DNA of 64,000 nt from STD1-80 sp043802745 (GTDB lineage Bacteria; Patescibacteriota; Minisyncoccia; Minisyncoccales; CG1-02-41-26): assembly GCA_043802745.1 (NCBI GenBank), contig JAZDKU010000015.1, forward strand, positions 3,491 to 67,490, given 5' to 3'. A program made the position numbers and the translations under genes. Below, piece by piece: positions 8,416-17,645 of the stretch (position 1 is its first letter; each line of letters starts with the position of its first letter). Below the pieces are notes generated by a model. The model saw only the letters and a program-made list of their open reading frames with translations, was not told the origin of the DNA and did no database searches.

Positions 8416-9321
8416 TTATTTGATATCCAGACCTCGTAAAGCAGATACTCTTTCTTCAACAGGAGGGTGAGTTAAGAATAACTTGGTTAACCAGTTGCCT
8501 GCTCGTTTGCCTTTAAACGGAGAATAAATAAATAAATGGGCAGTGGAGTTGTTGGCTTTTCTCATTGGGCTTGGGTCGCTTGCAATTTTTTCTAAAGCGC
8601 TGGCTAACCCCTCGGGGTATCTTGTTAAAAGCGCCCCCGAAGCATCCGCTAAAAACTCTCGCTTGCGAGAAATAGCCAATTGAATAAGAGTAGCGGCAAT
8701 TGGCGCTAAAATAGCAGCCACCAAAGTTAAAACCAACATTATAGCTCCAATTTTTGAATCATCATTATCTGAACGCAAACCCCCAAACATACTCATGCGC
8801 AAAAAGAAATCAGCCATTATAGCCACCACCCCAGCCAAAACCACAATCACGGTTTGTAGTAGCATATCTTTATTTTTAATATGGCTTAATTCATGGGCGA
8901 TAACTCCCTCAACCTCCACTTTATTTAATTTTTGCAACAAACCAGCTGTGACCACTACCACTGCGTGATTATAATCCCGACCTGTGGCAAAAGCATTTGG
9001 CTGGGCTTCGGGCATGACATAAATTCTTGGCATAGGTAAACCACTAGCTATACAAAGATTTTCCACAATATGAAAAAGCTCTCGATTGTCTGCTTCTTGG
9101 ATTGGCTGGGACTTTGTCATGGCTAAAACTAATTTGTCGCTCCACCAATAACTACTAATGGAACTGAAAATGCTAAAAAACACAGCAAAATACAAAATGC
9201 CAGGGGCATTAAAATATCTTGATAATAACCAACCAAACCCAATTATCACAACCAAAAATACGGTTATCAAAAACCAAGTTTTGCGAATATTTGAATCTGC
9301 TTGCGTGTATAAAGTAGACAT
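8416..9321 (-). CDS. htpX: M48 membrane metalloprotease HtpX
   Basis: Membrane-bound zinc protease that degrades misfolded membrane proteins alongside FtsH (also in this window, from 62331). 301 aa with N-terminal spans at about residues 17-34 and 42-58, the zinc motif HELSH at 143-147, further spans at about 155-175 and 190-212, and the downstream Glu ligand in REFLADASGA. The C-terminal LTHPPVEERVSAL is characteristic of the family. A repeat unit shared with rsmI (9319-9359) sits directly upstream of the ATG, in the 5' leader. Confidence 0.95.
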   Translation of the reverse strand: MSTLYTQADSNIRKTWFLITVFLVVIIGFGWLLSRYFNAPGILYFAVFFSIFSSISSYWWSDKLVLAMTKSQPIQEADNRELFHIVENLCIASGLPMPRIYVMPEAQPNAFATGRDYNHAVVVVTAGLLQKLNKVEVEGVIAHELSHIKNKDMLLQTVIVVLAGVVAIMADFFLRMSMFGGLRSDNDDSKIGAIMLVLTLVAAILAPIAATLIQLAISRKREFLADASGALLTRYPEGLASALEKIASDPSPMRKANNSTAHLFIYSPFKGKRAGNWLTKLFLTHPPVEERVSALRGLDIK

Positions 9322-9404
9322 AAAAAAGTGATTGAGTCATTGAGTGACTAAGTGATTAAATTACTTAATCTCTTAATAACTTGATGACTAATTCTTAACT
9401 TGTT
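9319..9404. repeat. Octamer-type repeat in the htpX leader, second copy before rsmI
   Basis: The stretch 9319-9359 is identical, base for base by my reading, to 30221-30261, and both copies begin at the start codon of a minus-strand gene (htpX and rsmI). It is built of 8-bp units such as GTGATTGA, GTCATTGA, GTGACTAA and GTGATTAA. A related unit lies inside the rsmI coding region near 29910-29931. After 9359 the sequence continues as AT-rich degenerate repeat up to the DUF2207 stop. Confidence 0.8.
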
Positions 9405-11120
9405 TTACCATGAGCCTCCGCCTCCGCCACCGAAGCCACCTCCAGAAAAACCGCCACTAAATCCGCTACCATCCTTTCCGCCCCCTGGCTGACTTGCTAA
9501 AGCTCCGCCAATACCAGCTAGGGATTTGTTTAAAGATTCTGAAAAGTTAACCGGACTAAAGTATGTTCCATAAACCGCGCCTTCATACCAAGTTGGCGGT
9601 GTTTTATAAATCCCTTCAAATGCTTTGGCCCATTTTTTTGTACAGCCAAATATAATGGCATAGGGCAAGAACTTTTCAAAAATATTTTCTTTTTCCTGAA
9701 ATTGCGCCCGATATTTTTCTGCCCTGGTGATGTATTCTTTAAACCCTAAAATATGCCACATCATCTCTGTGCCCTTTTTACTCTTCTTTGGCATAAGGGC
9801 GCCAAATATAATAAATAAGAATGCGCAAGTTATTATAATAAAAGCATACCATCCATTTAAATTTCTTACAAAAGGAATAAATATTGAAAGAACTTTAATA
9901 AGAATAAAAGATCCTATCAAAAGCCCCATACCAATTCCTATAAATGTTGATTTTGCCTTTTCTGGATCAGAAACAAAATAATCGTCAAGCACCATTTCTG
10001 TTGAGACATTTTCTTTTATCTCTTTAAACTCCTCATAAAATTTTTGACGCAATGAAGAAACCGCCACTTCGCTCTTTTGAACGAATAACTTAGAAAGCAA
10101 GGTCCATTCAAAAGGCTCTAGTGTTTTGTCCATTACATAATCTTTTTGTTTAATAAATGTCCAGTCCTTGGTTTTGCCAATAAATTTCTTTTGCTCTGTT
10201 TCTTTTATCTTTATGTATCCCTTAACCGCCAAATCAATAATTGTAGCCGACAAATCGATGTAGGTGGTTTTTTGTTTTAAAATATATGATACCTCTATTG
10301 GGCGGAGCTCGTTTGGCAAGTCATATTGCACCATAATAGATCTGTGCAACTTTATATCTCTACCCTTTTTCCACCAAACAGAAAATAAGTAAACAAACAT
10401 TAAAACCGGTATAATAAGCGGCCAGTACTTTTTAGCAGAATCTGTTATTTTTTCTATTGTGCTTGGCGGGCTAACCACGCCCTTTGGCCAGCCGAATACC
10501 ACGGTTAGACCCTCTCCTTCATCCAGCAAGCGAGTAGTTCGGAAATGAGCTGTTCCATCAAAAGAATATTGACAATCTTCTCTTGTTGAACCAAACTGCC
10601 CCACATAACATTTTAAATTTTTTTCTCCTAAAAAATCTTCTACTTGCGGAAAATTAATGTTTATCAAAACGCCTTCGATTGGCACAGGCCAATTATTGCC
10701 AGTTACATTCCAATAAAACTCGTCGTGGTCGGGCAAAAACTTTACAGCACCCTTAACTAAATAAGTGATGATGTATTGATGCTCCCCAGTAATTGTTTGG
10801 TTGGCATCGCCGATTTTTACTCTAATATTATCGCCTGTTTTTGACAAATCGTATTTATACTTATTGCCATTTTCATCAACCACACTTTTCACATCAACGT
10901 TAATATCTTTTGTATAAATATCCCGGTAGATGCCGTGCCTGTACTCTGTGCCAAAATCATAAAAAATATCCTCGGTTATTAAAACCGAACTATTCTTCTG
11001 AATTTGCGCCTGCACATCATAGCTATTTATTTTTTCTTGTGCCAAAGCAAAGCTACCAATAAACAAAGCTATTAAAAAAATAAATAAAAATACTTTAACT
11101 TGAAAATTTCTTTTTACCAT
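9405..11120 (-). CDS. DUF2207 membrane protein with Gly-rich tail
   Basis: 571 aa from the ATG at 11120 (MVKRNFQVK); the open frame continues upstream, but that part reads through a hairpin (11133-11163). An N-terminal signal/anchor (about 7-26) is followed by an extracellular beta-rich DUF2207 domain (NSYDVQAQIQKNSSVLITED, GIYRDIYT). A span at about residue 233 (YWPLIIPVLMFVYLFSVWW), a cytoplasmic region, and paired spans near 400-445 come next. The C-terminus is the glycine/serine stretch ending GGGGGGSW, typical of the family. Function is unknown. DUF2207 genes commonly sit next to lemA, as here (about 60 bp apart), suggesting a joint envelope role. Confidence 0.85.
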   Translation of the reverse strand: MVKRNFQVKVFLFIFLIALFIGSFALAQEKINSYDVQAQIQKNSSVLITEDIFYDFGTEYRHGIYRDIYTKDINVDVKSVVDENGNKYKYDLSKTGDNIRVKIGDANQTITGEHQYIITYLVKGAVKFLPDHDEFYWNVTGNNWPVPIEGVLININFPQVEDFLGEKNLKCYVGQFGSTREDCQYSFDGTAHFRTTRLLDEGEGLTVVFGWPKGVVSPPSTIEKITDSAKKYWPLIIPVLMFVYLFSVWWKKGRDIKLHRSIMVQYDLPNELRPIEVSYILKQKTTYIDLSATIIDLAVKGYIKIKETEQKKFIGKTKDWTFIKQKDYVMDKTLEPFEWTLLSKLFVQKSEVAVSSLRQKFYEEFKEIKENVSTEMVLDDYFVSDPEKAKSTFIGIGMGLLIGSFILIKVLSIFIPFVRNLNGWYAFIIITCAFLFIIFGALMPKKSKKGTEMMWHILGFKEYITRAEKYRAQFQEKENIFEKFLPYAIIFGCTKKWAKAFEGIYKTPPTWYEGAVYGTYFSPVNFSESLNKSLAGIGGALASQPGGGKDGSGFSGGFSGGGFGGGGGGSW

Positions 11121-11132
11121 AAGACGAAAACA

Positions 11133-11163
11133 GGCCCAACCTAACAGCTTGCTGGGTTGGGCC
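11133..11163. promoter_or_regulatory. Hairpin between lemA and the DUF2207 gene
   Basis: Arms GGCCCAACC (11133-11141) and GGTTGGGCC (11155-11163) pair perfectly, with an inner CAGC/GCTG stem, all between the lemA stop and the DUF2207 start. No clean T-run follows on the minus strand, so it looks more like an mRNA stability or partial-termination element than a full terminator. It may also be one of the palindromic repeats seen elsewhere. Confidence 0.55.
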
Positions 11164-11178
11164 AAAGCGAGCTGTTAA

Positions 11179-11754
11179 TTAAAACTTAACTTGAGGGGCT
11201 TGTTTTTCGCTAGGTTCTTGTATTTCAAAAAGATCCATCTTTTTGAAGCCAAATATCTTGGCTGCAATATTAGAAGGAAAACTCTCAATTTTAATGGCTA
11301 AGTCCCGCACATTAGCATTGTAAAACCTGCGAGCAGCCTGAACCTTATCTTCAGTATCAGTTAATTCTCTTTGTAATTCTAAAAAGTTAACTGAAGCCTT
11401 TAAGTCTGGATAATTTTCGGAAACAGCAAACAACGACTTTAAAGTGCCCGCCAAAACGTTTTCTGCTTGGGCTTTATCAGTCACACCTTGAGCGCCCATG
11501 GCATTTGCTCTAGCTTGAGTGACTTTTTCAAACAGCTCTCGCTCATGTGTGGCATAACCTTTAACTATATTTACTAAGTTTGGAATCAAATCGTACCTTC
11601 TTTTTAACTGAACATCAATATCAGCCCAGGCCTCTTTGGCTCTGTTTTTTAAACTCACCAAGCTATTATAGAAAACAACCATAATAGCTACGAACAACAC
11701 AATAACACCTAAAATTATTAACATTGTCATACTTTTGTTAAAGCCCGAAACCAT
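11179..11754 (-). CDS. lemA: LemA family protein
   Basis: 191 aa with an N-terminal membrane helix (about residues 10-31) followed by the long helical LemA domain: NSLVSLKNRAKEAWADIDVQLKRRYDLIPNLVNIVKGYATHE is the diagnostic start, and SFPSNIAAKIFGF the usual end. LemA proteins are anchored in the membrane with the helical bundle outside; their biochemical role is not known. The gene is 5' to the DUF2207 gene in the same direction, the usual arrangement. The shorter start MTMLIILGV (residue 9) is possible. Upstream lies a tandem TTTCGGA repeat (11796-11819). Confidence 0.92.
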   Translation of the reverse strand: MVSGFNKSMTMLIILGVIVLFVAIMVVFYNSLVSLKNRAKEAWADIDVQLKRRYDLIPNLVNIVKGYATHERELFEKVTQARANAMGAQGVTDKAQAENVLAGTLKSLFAVSENYPDLKASVNFLELQRELTDTEDKVQAARRFYNANVRDLAIKIESFPSNIAAKIFGFKKMDLFEIQEPSEKQAPQVKF

Positions 11755-11795
11755 AAACCAGAATGCCGAACAAATACAAAAATATTTAAGTATTT

Positions 11796-11819
11796 TTCGG
11801 ATTTCGGATTTCGGATTTT
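11796..11819. repeat. Tandem 7-bp repeat (TTTCGGA units)
   Basis: Three copies of the heptamer TTTCGGA lie between the Zn-ribbon gene and lemA. The same heptamer recurs near 14203-14230 (between groEL and groES) and, in variant form, inside uvrA (15746-15773). Confidence 0.7.
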
Positions 11820-11824
11820 TTTAA

Positions 11825-12358
11825 TTATTTTGGTAAGTTGGCAATAAAGATTGCCAAGGCAGGGTGCTGAACCAATAACTTATCGTTGAATAATTTTACC
11901 ACTGCCATAAAATCATCAACTTCTTCTTTAAACGTTTCCGGACCCACAAAAACTTCCCTGCCCTCTTGGGCCAAACTTCTTAAATAATGGCACAAAATTT
12001 CATCAGTTTTCTTTTGTTTTAAATAACTGATTATTTTTTTAAACTCTCCTCTGTCAAGAAAAACCCCGTGGCAAAAATCACAAATATCAACCTTTATTGT
12101 CGAATGGTTGTAATTTACCTCATAAAGCGGGACTGCATCAACCGGACAAATCTTAGCTGTTTTACCCATATGAAATTTTGTGGCCTCGTTCCACAAATCA
12201 ACATCAAGCCATTGCAATGATTTATCAGCTTGGTCTTTGGCTTGCCTTAGCTCATCTTCTGAAAACCAAACTCCCAAGCACCTTGAGCAATAGTCAACAT
12301 TGATGTTATAAAACATCGCTTTTTTCATTTCTTCACCTTGATGCGTTGGACATTTCAT
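11825..12358 (-). CDS. Double TFIIB-type zinc-ribbon protein
   Basis: 177 aa with two treble-clef/zinc-ribbon units of the zf-TFIIB family. The first is CPTHQGE...VDYCSRCLGVWFSEDEL (residues 3-38) and the second CPVDAVPLYEVNYN...VDICDFCHGVFLDRGEF (about 71-107). Each ends with the W/F-L-D-x-GE signature. The remaining 70 residues are helical with no known motif. Family members are uncharacterised, presumed nucleic-acid or protein binding. The promoter at 12367-12395 places the transcription start almost on the ATG, so the mRNA is probably leaderless. Confidence 0.8.
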   Translation of the reverse strand: MKCPTHQGEEMKKAMFYNINVDYCSRCLGVWFSEDELRQAKDQADKSLQWLDVDLWNEATKFHMGKTAKICPVDAVPLYEVNYNHSTIKVDICDFCHGVFLDRGEFKKIISYLKQKKTDEILCHYLRSLAQEGREVFVGPETFKEEVDDFMAVVKLFNDKLLVQHPALAIFIANLPK

Positions 12359-12366
12359 ACGATTGT

Positions 12367-12395
12367 ATTATAACAAAAAATTGTCTCAAAATCAA
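12367..12395 (-). promoter_or_regulatory. Sigma70-type promoter of the Zn-ribbon gene (leaderless)
   Basis: On the minus strand, -35 TTGATT (12390-12395), a 17-bp spacer and a perfect -10 TATAAT (12367-12372). The ATG at 12358 begins 8 nt after the -10 box, so transcription would start at or within 1-2 nt of the start codon. Confidence 0.75.
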
Positions 12396-12404
12396 TTGTA
12401 AAAC

Positions 12405-12438
12405 AAAACCGCTCCGACAAGCTTGTCGGAGCGGTTTT
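12405..12438. terminator. Perfect-palindrome intrinsic terminator after groEL
   Basis: A 34-bp fully symmetric sequence (arms AAAACCGCTCCGACAAG and its complement) lies about 40 bp past the groEL stop. On the minus strand it is followed by TTTTGTTTTA, giving a strong intrinsic terminator. Confidence 0.9.
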
Positions 12439-12448
12439 GTTTTGCTTG

Positions 12449-12479
12449 ATTCCTAATTCCTAATTCTTAATTCTTGTGT
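12449..12479. repeat. 7-bp repeat array (CCTAATT/CTTAATT units)
   Basis: Heptamers CCTAATT, CCTAATT, CTTAATT in a row directly behind the groEL stop. The same heptamer family occurs inside coding regions of ileS, tatD and argS. Here, outside a gene, no substitution breaks the TAA that these units carry on the minus strand. Confidence 0.7.
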
Positions 12480-14138
12480 TTAGTAGTCCATCCCTCCCAT
12501 TGAGGGCATGCCGCTACCCATAGCTTTGTCATCTTTCTTTGGAGCTTCAGCTACTACTGTTTCGGTGGTAAGCAACATACTGGCTCCTGAAACCGCGTTT
12601 TCTAGGGCCGAGCGAACCACCTTGGTTGGGTCAACAATACCTACTTTCATCATATCTTCCTCGTACTTCCCCGTGGCCGCATTAAACCCGTTAACAATCT
12701 TGCCATTTGAATTTACTCTTAGAGCAACATGCTCTGCCACCAAAGAGCCCTCGGCCCCAGCATTGTTGGCAATCAATCTTAACGGCTCGGATAAAATTTC
12801 ATATAAAATATGCGCTCCGGTTTTCTCGTCTTTATCTTCAAAATTTAATTTGTCCAAATCTTTCAAAATTTCTCCAGCTCTTATCAAGGCTACTCCGCCT
12901 CCTGGCACAATACCTTCAGCAATAGCCGCCTTAGTAGCATTTAAAGCATCCTCAGCTTTGTGCTGTTTAGCTTTTTGCTCCACTTCAGTGGCCGCTCCCA
13001 CTTTAATGACTGCCACTCCGCCCGACAGCTTGCCTAATCTTTCTTGCAATTTTTCTTTGTCAAACTCGCTTTCGGTTCTTTCAATTTCTGCTTTTAATTG
13101 TTTTATTCGCTCTTCTATTTTTTGTTTATTGCCCTCACCATCCACAATAGTGGTGTTTTCTTTAGTAGCAATAACTTTTCTTGCCTTGCCAAGCATTTCT
13201 AATTCTGTTTTTTCCAGGGTTAAGCCTCTCTCTTCAGAAATAACTGTGCCCCCAGTAACAATGGCAATGTCTTCAAGCATTTCTTTTTTTCTATCGCCAA
13301 ATCCTGGAGTTTTAATGGCCAATCCATTAAACACCCCTCTCAATTTATTAACCACCAAAGTGGCCAAGGCCTCCCCGTCAATTTCATCAGCAATAATAAC
13401 CATTTCTTTTTTGCCAAGCTTGGCTACTTTTTCTAAAATTGGTAAAATCTCTTGAACAGATGAAATCTTTTTATCAGTTATTAAAATATAAGCATCTTCG
13501 GTAATAGCTTCCATTTTTTCTGCGTCTGTCACCATATAAGGAGAAACATAGCCTTTGTCGAACTGCAAGCCCTTAACTACTTCCTTAGAAAGCCCGAATG
13601 TTTTTGATTCTTCAATAGTAACCACGCCATCCTTGCCAGCTTCCTCTAAAACATCGGCAATTAAAACGCCCATTTCTTTATCTTCAGCGGAAATTGTGGC
13701 TACTTGCACAACTTCTTCTTTGCTAACAATTGGCTTTGATATTTTTTTCAATTCCTCAACTACTAGTTTGCTGGCTTTTTCAATACCGCGTCGCAAGGCC
13801 AATGGATTAGCCCCGGCCGCCACATTTTTAAATCCCTTAGCAATCAAGGCCTGCGTTAAAACCACGGCTGTGGTAGTGCCATCTCCAGCTGTGTCATTGG
13901 CTTTTGAGGCCACTTCTTTAACAATTTCCGCGCCCATATTTTCCACCTTGTCTTCTAATTCAATTTCTTTGGCAATAGTTACCCCATCATTAGTAATCAT
14001 GGGTGAGCCATAGCCCTTGTCTAAAATAACATTTCTGCCCTTGGGGCCAAGCGTAACCTTAACTGCGTCTGCCAATTTATCAACGCCAGCCTTTAATTTT
14101 TTGCGAGCATCTTCTGAATATAGTATTTGTTTTGCCAT
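12480..14138 (-). CDS. groEL: 60-kDa chaperonin GroEL
   Basis: Folds proteins inside a double 7-mer ring capped by GroES. 552 aa, the standard length. Visible are the ATP-site DGTTTAVVLTQ (about residues 86-96), the apical domain, VPGGGVALIRAG near 413 and the Gly/Met-rich tail (GSGMPSMGGMDY) that lines the cavity. No internal oddity. It lies about 105 bp downstream of groES, separated by repeat-rich sequence (14139-14244). Both are probably transcribed from the promoter at 14565-14592 and end at the terminator 12405-12438. Confidence 0.98.
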   Translation of the reverse strand: MAKQILYSEDARKKLKAGVDKLADAVKVTLGPKGRNVILDKGYGSPMITNDGVTIAKEIELEDKVENMGAEIVKEVASKANDTAGDGTTTAVVLTQALIAKGFKNVAAGANPLALRRGIEKASKLVVEELKKISKPIVSKEEVVQVATISAEDKEMGVLIADVLEEAGKDGVVTIEESKTFGLSKEVVKGLQFDKGYVSPYMVTDAEKMEAITEDAYILITDKKISSVQEILPILEKVAKLGKKEMVIIADEIDGEALATLVVNKLRGVFNGLAIKTPGFGDRKKEMLEDIAIVTGGTVISEERGLTLEKTELEMLGKARKVIATKENTTIVDGEGNKQKIEERIKQLKAEIERTESEFDKEKLQERLGKLSGGVAVIKVGAATEVEQKAKQHKAEDALNATKAAIAEGIVPGGGVALIRAGEILKDLDKLNFEDKDEKTGAHILYEILSEPLRLIANNAGAEGSLVAEHVALRVNSNGKIVNGFNAATGKYEEDMMKVGIVDPTKVVRSALENAVSGASMLLTTETVVAEAPKKDDKAMGSGMPSMGGMDY

Positions 14139-14244
14139 AACTTTTATAAGCCAGAAACCCTAAACCAGAATTCCTAATAAATGCCTAAATGCCTAATTCC
14201 CAATTTTTCGGATTTCGGATTTCGAGCTTCGGGTTTTAATGATT

Positions 14245-14535
14245 TTATTCTAAAATCGCCAAAATATCTTCTTCTTTGACAATTAAACACTCCTTATCGC
14301 CAACTTTTATTTTTGTAATACCATAGGGCTTAGAAAATAAAATTTTGTCGCCTACTTTTACAGCCACAGGGACTTTCTCGCCTTTTACTGTTTTTCCCGG
14401 GCCAACCGCCATAACTTTGGCTTCCTCTGGCCCTTCTCTGTCTGAATTTTGAGGCACAAAAAAACCAGAATCGGTTTTTTCTTTGGCCAAAACTGGCTCA
14501 ATTAACACATGATCAGATAATGGTTTGATAGTCAT
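14245..14535 (-). CDS. groES: 10-kDa co-chaperonin GroES
   Basis: 96-aa lid of the GroEL ring. N-terminus TIKPLSDHVLIEP and ending GDKECLIVKEEDILAILE fit the family. The mobile loop that contacts GroEL is in KTDSGFFVPQNSDREGPEEAKV, slightly diverged. No Shine-Dalgarno precedes the ATG; the leader is A/T only. groES is first and groEL second, the usual order. Confidence 0.97.
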   Translation of the reverse strand: MTIKPLSDHVLIEPVLAKEKTDSGFFVPQNSDREGPEEAKVMAVGPGKTVKGEKVPVAVKVGDKILFSKPYGITKIKVGDKECLIVKEEDILAILE

Positions 14536-14564
14536 ATTTTTTTAATTTTTTTCTTAGTATTTAT

Positions 14565-14592
14565 ATTCTACTCTAATCCCAGTCCTCGTCAA
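14565..14592 (-). promoter_or_regulatory. Sigma70-type promoter of groES-groEL
   Basis: Minus strand -35 TTGACG (14587-14592), 16-bp spacer, -10 TAGAAT (14565-14570), leaving a leader of about 22 nt. I see no CIRCE-like inverted repeat (TTAGCACTC-N9-GAGTGCTAA) around it, so HrcA control is not supported here. Confidence 0.65.
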
Positions 14593-14712
14593 TATCAATA
14601 GTTATTAAAATTAAGCGGAAAATCTTGACTTCACCAACTTTTTGTTTTTTAATAGTAGTCATAAATTTATTCCCTGCTTAATATGAACAGCTTACTCCTT
14701 CCCCAAATCTTG

Positions 14713-17589
14713 TCAACTCCCTGCGCTACCTCGCAAATATTTTCCTGTCCAGCTGGTTTTGTTTTGGCTAATTTGTGTTGGTGTGCCTTCAGCTACAATC
14801 TGTCCGCCTTTTTCTCCGCTATCTGGGCCCAAGTCAACAATCCAATCAGCCTGATTAGCCAAATCCATATTATGTTCAATAATAATTACTGTATTACCCT
14901 TATCAACTAAGGCTTTTAAAACAAACAAAAGCTTGTTTGTATCGTCTGGATGCAAGCCAGTGGTTGGCTCATCAAGAATATATAATGTTTTACCCGTAGA
15001 TTTCTTTGACAGCTCAGTGGCTAATTTTATCCTTTGCGCTTCCCCGCCCGACAAAGAAGTAGCTGACTGGCCAAGCTCAACATAAGAAAGCCCAACCTCG
15101 CTTAATGTTTGTAATTTTTGACTTAAAACTGGTATGTTTTTGAAAAACTCCAAGGCCTCCTCAACTGTCATATTTAAAACATCAGCAATTGATTTTCCTT
15201 TGTAATCCACCTCCAAAGTCTCTCGATTATATCTTTTGCCATGGCATTCCTGACACTGCACAAAAACATCAGGCAAAAAATACATTTCAATCTTTTTTAC
15301 GCCTTGGCCTTCACATGCCTCGCATCTACCACCCCTAACATTAAAACTAAACCTGCCCAATTTAAAACCTCGAACTCTTGCTTCTTTTGTTTTAGCAAAA
15401 ATATCTCTAATATAATTGAAAGCGCCCGTATAGGTGGCTGGATTGCTACGAGGCGTGCGACCAATCGGGGATTGGTCAACCAGAACAACTTTGTCTAAAA
15501 ACTCTGTACCCAAAATGCTATCGTGCAGGCCAATAATATCTTTTGACCGATAAAACTTTTGATACAAGGCTTTAGCCAAAATATCATTAATCAAGCTACT
15601 CTTGCCAGACCCCGAAACCCCTGTCACGCAGACAAATTTACCAAGCGGAATTTTAACATCAATATTTTTTAAATTATTCTCCTTCGCCCCTTTTATTTCT
15701 AAGTATCTTTGTTTTGAAATTTGATTTTTTGAATTTTGGGTTTGTTTAGAGTTTAAGATTTCGGATTTAGAATTTCTGGCAGAAATTATTTTTCTGCCAG
15801 AGAGGTATTCACCTGTAAGAGTCCTCGAGCTTAACAATTGTTTCGGCGTTCCCTCAAAAATAACCCTACCCCCGTGCTTGCCAGCTCCAGGGCCAATATC
15901 AATAATCCAATCAGCTGATTTAACTGTTAAAGGATCGTGCTCAACCACAATCACTGAATTACCAACATCTCTTAATTCCTTTAAAGTTACAATTAGCTTA
16001 CTCTGGTCTCTGGGGTGCAAGCCAACTGATGGCTCGTCTAAAATATATAAAACCCCAGTTAGTTTTGAACCAATTTGCGTGGCTAATCTTGCTCTTTGCT
16101 CTTCCCCGCCCGACAATGTTTCAGTTTCTCTGGATAGGGTTAAATAATCCAAGCCCACGGAAACCAAAAACCCCAAACGGCTAACGATTTCTTTAATTAA
16201 AGGCTGGGCTATTTTTAAATGTTCTTGAGAAAAGTTTTTTGTTAAATTTTCAAAAAACTTTTTAGCTTCAATTGACGGCATATCTGAAACATCAGCAACT
16301 GATTTACCAGCAATTTTTACGGCCAGAGATTCTTTGTTCAGGCGCTTGCCTTGACATTTTTCACACACACGAGAAACCATGTAGCGCTGGATTTCTTCCT
16401 TAGCCCAATCAGAATCTGTTGCCCAATATCGCCTTTGCAAATTAGTGATTACTCCTTCAAACCCTTCGCTATTGCCGTATAAAATTAAATCCAAAATTTC
16501 TGGCCTTAAATTTTTAATTGGCTCATCAAGAGAAAATTTATACTCATCCGCCAAATCAGACAAAACACTAAAATAATAACCCTGCCTGCCAACCTTATGG
16601 CTGGCTCTAGCCCAAGGAAAAATCGCACCCTCTGCAATAGAAAGATTCTTATTGGGAATAACTAAGTCTGGAGAAACTTCTAATTTTTTACCAAGTCCTT
16701 GGCAATTCTTGCAAGCTCCAAAAGGCGAGTTAAAAGAAAATAATCTTGGCTCAATTTCTGGCAAAGAAACTTCGCAATAATCGCAAGCAAAGTGTTCACT
16801 AAAGATTAAATCTGCTGATTTAATCTTTTGATTCATGGTTGATGATTCATGACTCACGATGACTGCTCCATTGCCAAGTCGCAAGGCAATTTCTAAAGAA
16901 TCAACTAACCGAGATTTCTCTAAGTCTTTATCTAAAACTAATCTGTCAACCACGATTTCAATGCTGTGCTTTTTCTGCCTGTCCAAATCTCTTTCTACTG
17001 CTTCGTCTAATCGTTGAATAACTCCATCAATTCGCGCTCGCACAAACCCGGCTTTTTGCGCTTCTACTAAAACTGCTTTGTGCTCGCCTTTTTTGGCTTT
17101 AACAGCCGGACCTAAAATATTAATTTCGCTGTTCTTTGGCAGGCTCAAAATATTTTTAACGATTTGGTCGATTGTTTGTTTTTTTACTTCACGGTTGCAA
17201 TTTGGGCAATAGGGCGTGCCTACTCGACTAAACAAAACTCTCAAATAATCGTAAATTTCAGTCATTGTGCCCACTGTGGACCTTGGATTGTGAGATGATT
17301 TTCTTTGGTCTATAGAAATGGCTGGGGAGATGCCTTCTATTTTATCAACATCTGGTTTTTGCATCACGCCTAAAAACTGGCGAGCATAAGAGGATAAACT
17401 TTCCACATATCTTCTTTGGCCTTCAGCATACAAAGTATCAAAAGCCAAACTGGATTTGCCCGAGCCAGAAACGCCAGTGATAACCACGAGCTTGTTTTTG
17501 GGAATGTCCAAATCAATATTTTTCAAATTGTGCACTCTCGCCCCGCGTATGGAAATATAATTTTGTGGATTTTTTATTTTTGTTGCCAT
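14713..17589 (-). CDS. uvrA: Excinuclease ABC subunit UvrA
   Basis: Damage-sensing ATPase of nucleotide excision repair, working with UvrB. About 958 aa from the ATG at 17589 (MATKIKNPQ). Two ABC ATPase halves are present: first Walker A GVSGSGKSSLAFDT near residue 38, first signature LSGGEEQRARLA, second Walker A GVSGSGKSSLINDI and second signature LSGGEAQRIKLATEL. Zinc modules are CDYCEVSL...GACKNCQGLG and CEACEGQG...CQECHGKR. Between the halves lies a low-complexity linker (SARNSKSEILNSKQTQNSK) encoded by a 7-bp repeat array (about 15719-15775), an in-frame repeat insertion. No Shine-Dalgarno is seen. The gene lies 178 bp upstream of groES and is read in the same direction. Confidence 0.97.
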   Translation of the reverse strand: MATKIKNPQNYISIRGARVHNLKNIDLDIPKNKLVVITGVSGSGKSSLAFDTLYAEGQRRYVESLSSYARQFLGVMQKPDVDKIEGISPAISIDQRKSSHNPRSTVGTMTEIYDYLRVLFSRVGTPYCPNCNREVKKQTIDQIVKNILSLPKNSEINILGPAVKAKKGEHKAVLVEAQKAGFVRARIDGVIQRLDEAVERDLDRQKKHSIEIVVDRLVLDKDLEKSRLVDSLEIALRLGNGAVIVSHESSTMNQKIKSADLIFSEHFACDYCEVSLPEIEPRLFSFNSPFGACKNCQGLGKKLEVSPDLVIPNKNLSIAEGAIFPWARASHKVGRQGYYFSVLSDLADEYKFSLDEPIKNLRPEILDLILYGNSEGFEGVITNLQRRYWATDSDWAKEEIQRYMVSRVCEKCQGKRLNKESLAVKIAGKSVADVSDMPSIEAKKFFENLTKNFSQEHLKIAQPLIKEIVSRLGFLVSVGLDYLTLSRETETLSGGEEQRARLATQIGSKLTGVLYILDEPSVGLHPRDQSKLIVTLKELRDVGNSVIVVEHDPLTVKSADWIIDIGPGAGKHGGRVIFEGTPKQLLSSRTLTGEYLSGRKIISARNSKSEILNSKQTQNSKNQISKQRYLEIKGAKENNLKNIDVKIPLGKFVCVTGVSGSGKSSLINDILAKALYQKFYRSKDIIGLHDSILGTEFLDKVVLVDQSPIGRTPRSNPATYTGAFNYIRDIFAKTKEARVRGFKLGRFSFNVRGGRCEACEGQGVKKIEMYFLPDVFVQCQECHGKRYNRETLEVDYKGKSIADVLNMTVEEALEFFKNIPVLSQKLQTLSEVGLSYVELGQSATSLSGGEAQRIKLATELSKKSTGKTLYILDEPTTGLHPDDTNKLLFVLKALVDKGNTVIIIEHNMDLANQADWIVDLGPDSGEKGGQIVAEGTPTQISQNKTSWTGKYLRGSAGS
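15719..15775. repeat. 7-bp repeat array inside uvrA
   Basis: Degenerate heptamers (TTTAAGA, TTTCGGA, TTTAGAA, TTTCTGG) in frame at the junction of the two UvrA ATPase halves, encoding the Ser/Asn/Lys-rich linker. TTTCGGA is shared with the intergenic arrays at 11796 and 14203. Confidence 0.6.
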
Positions 17590-17645
17590 AGAAATATGCA
17601 TTATAACCCATTTTCACCCAAAAGAAAAGCAACCGGGGTGAACTC

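Noticed and set aside
11121..11165. Fifteen extra N-terminal codons of the DUF2207 protein
   Set aside because: They read through the 11133-11163 hairpin; the ATG at 11120 gives a normal signal/anchor.
12508..13455. A 315-codon open frame on the plus strand opposite groEL
   Set aside because: Its composition is Ser/Thr/Leu-rich, as expected for the antisense of a conserved gene, and GroEL is certain on the other strand.
14536..14712. CIRCE operator before groES
   Set aside because: No TTAGCACTC/GAGTGCTAA inverted repeat is visible; only a sigma70-type promoter.
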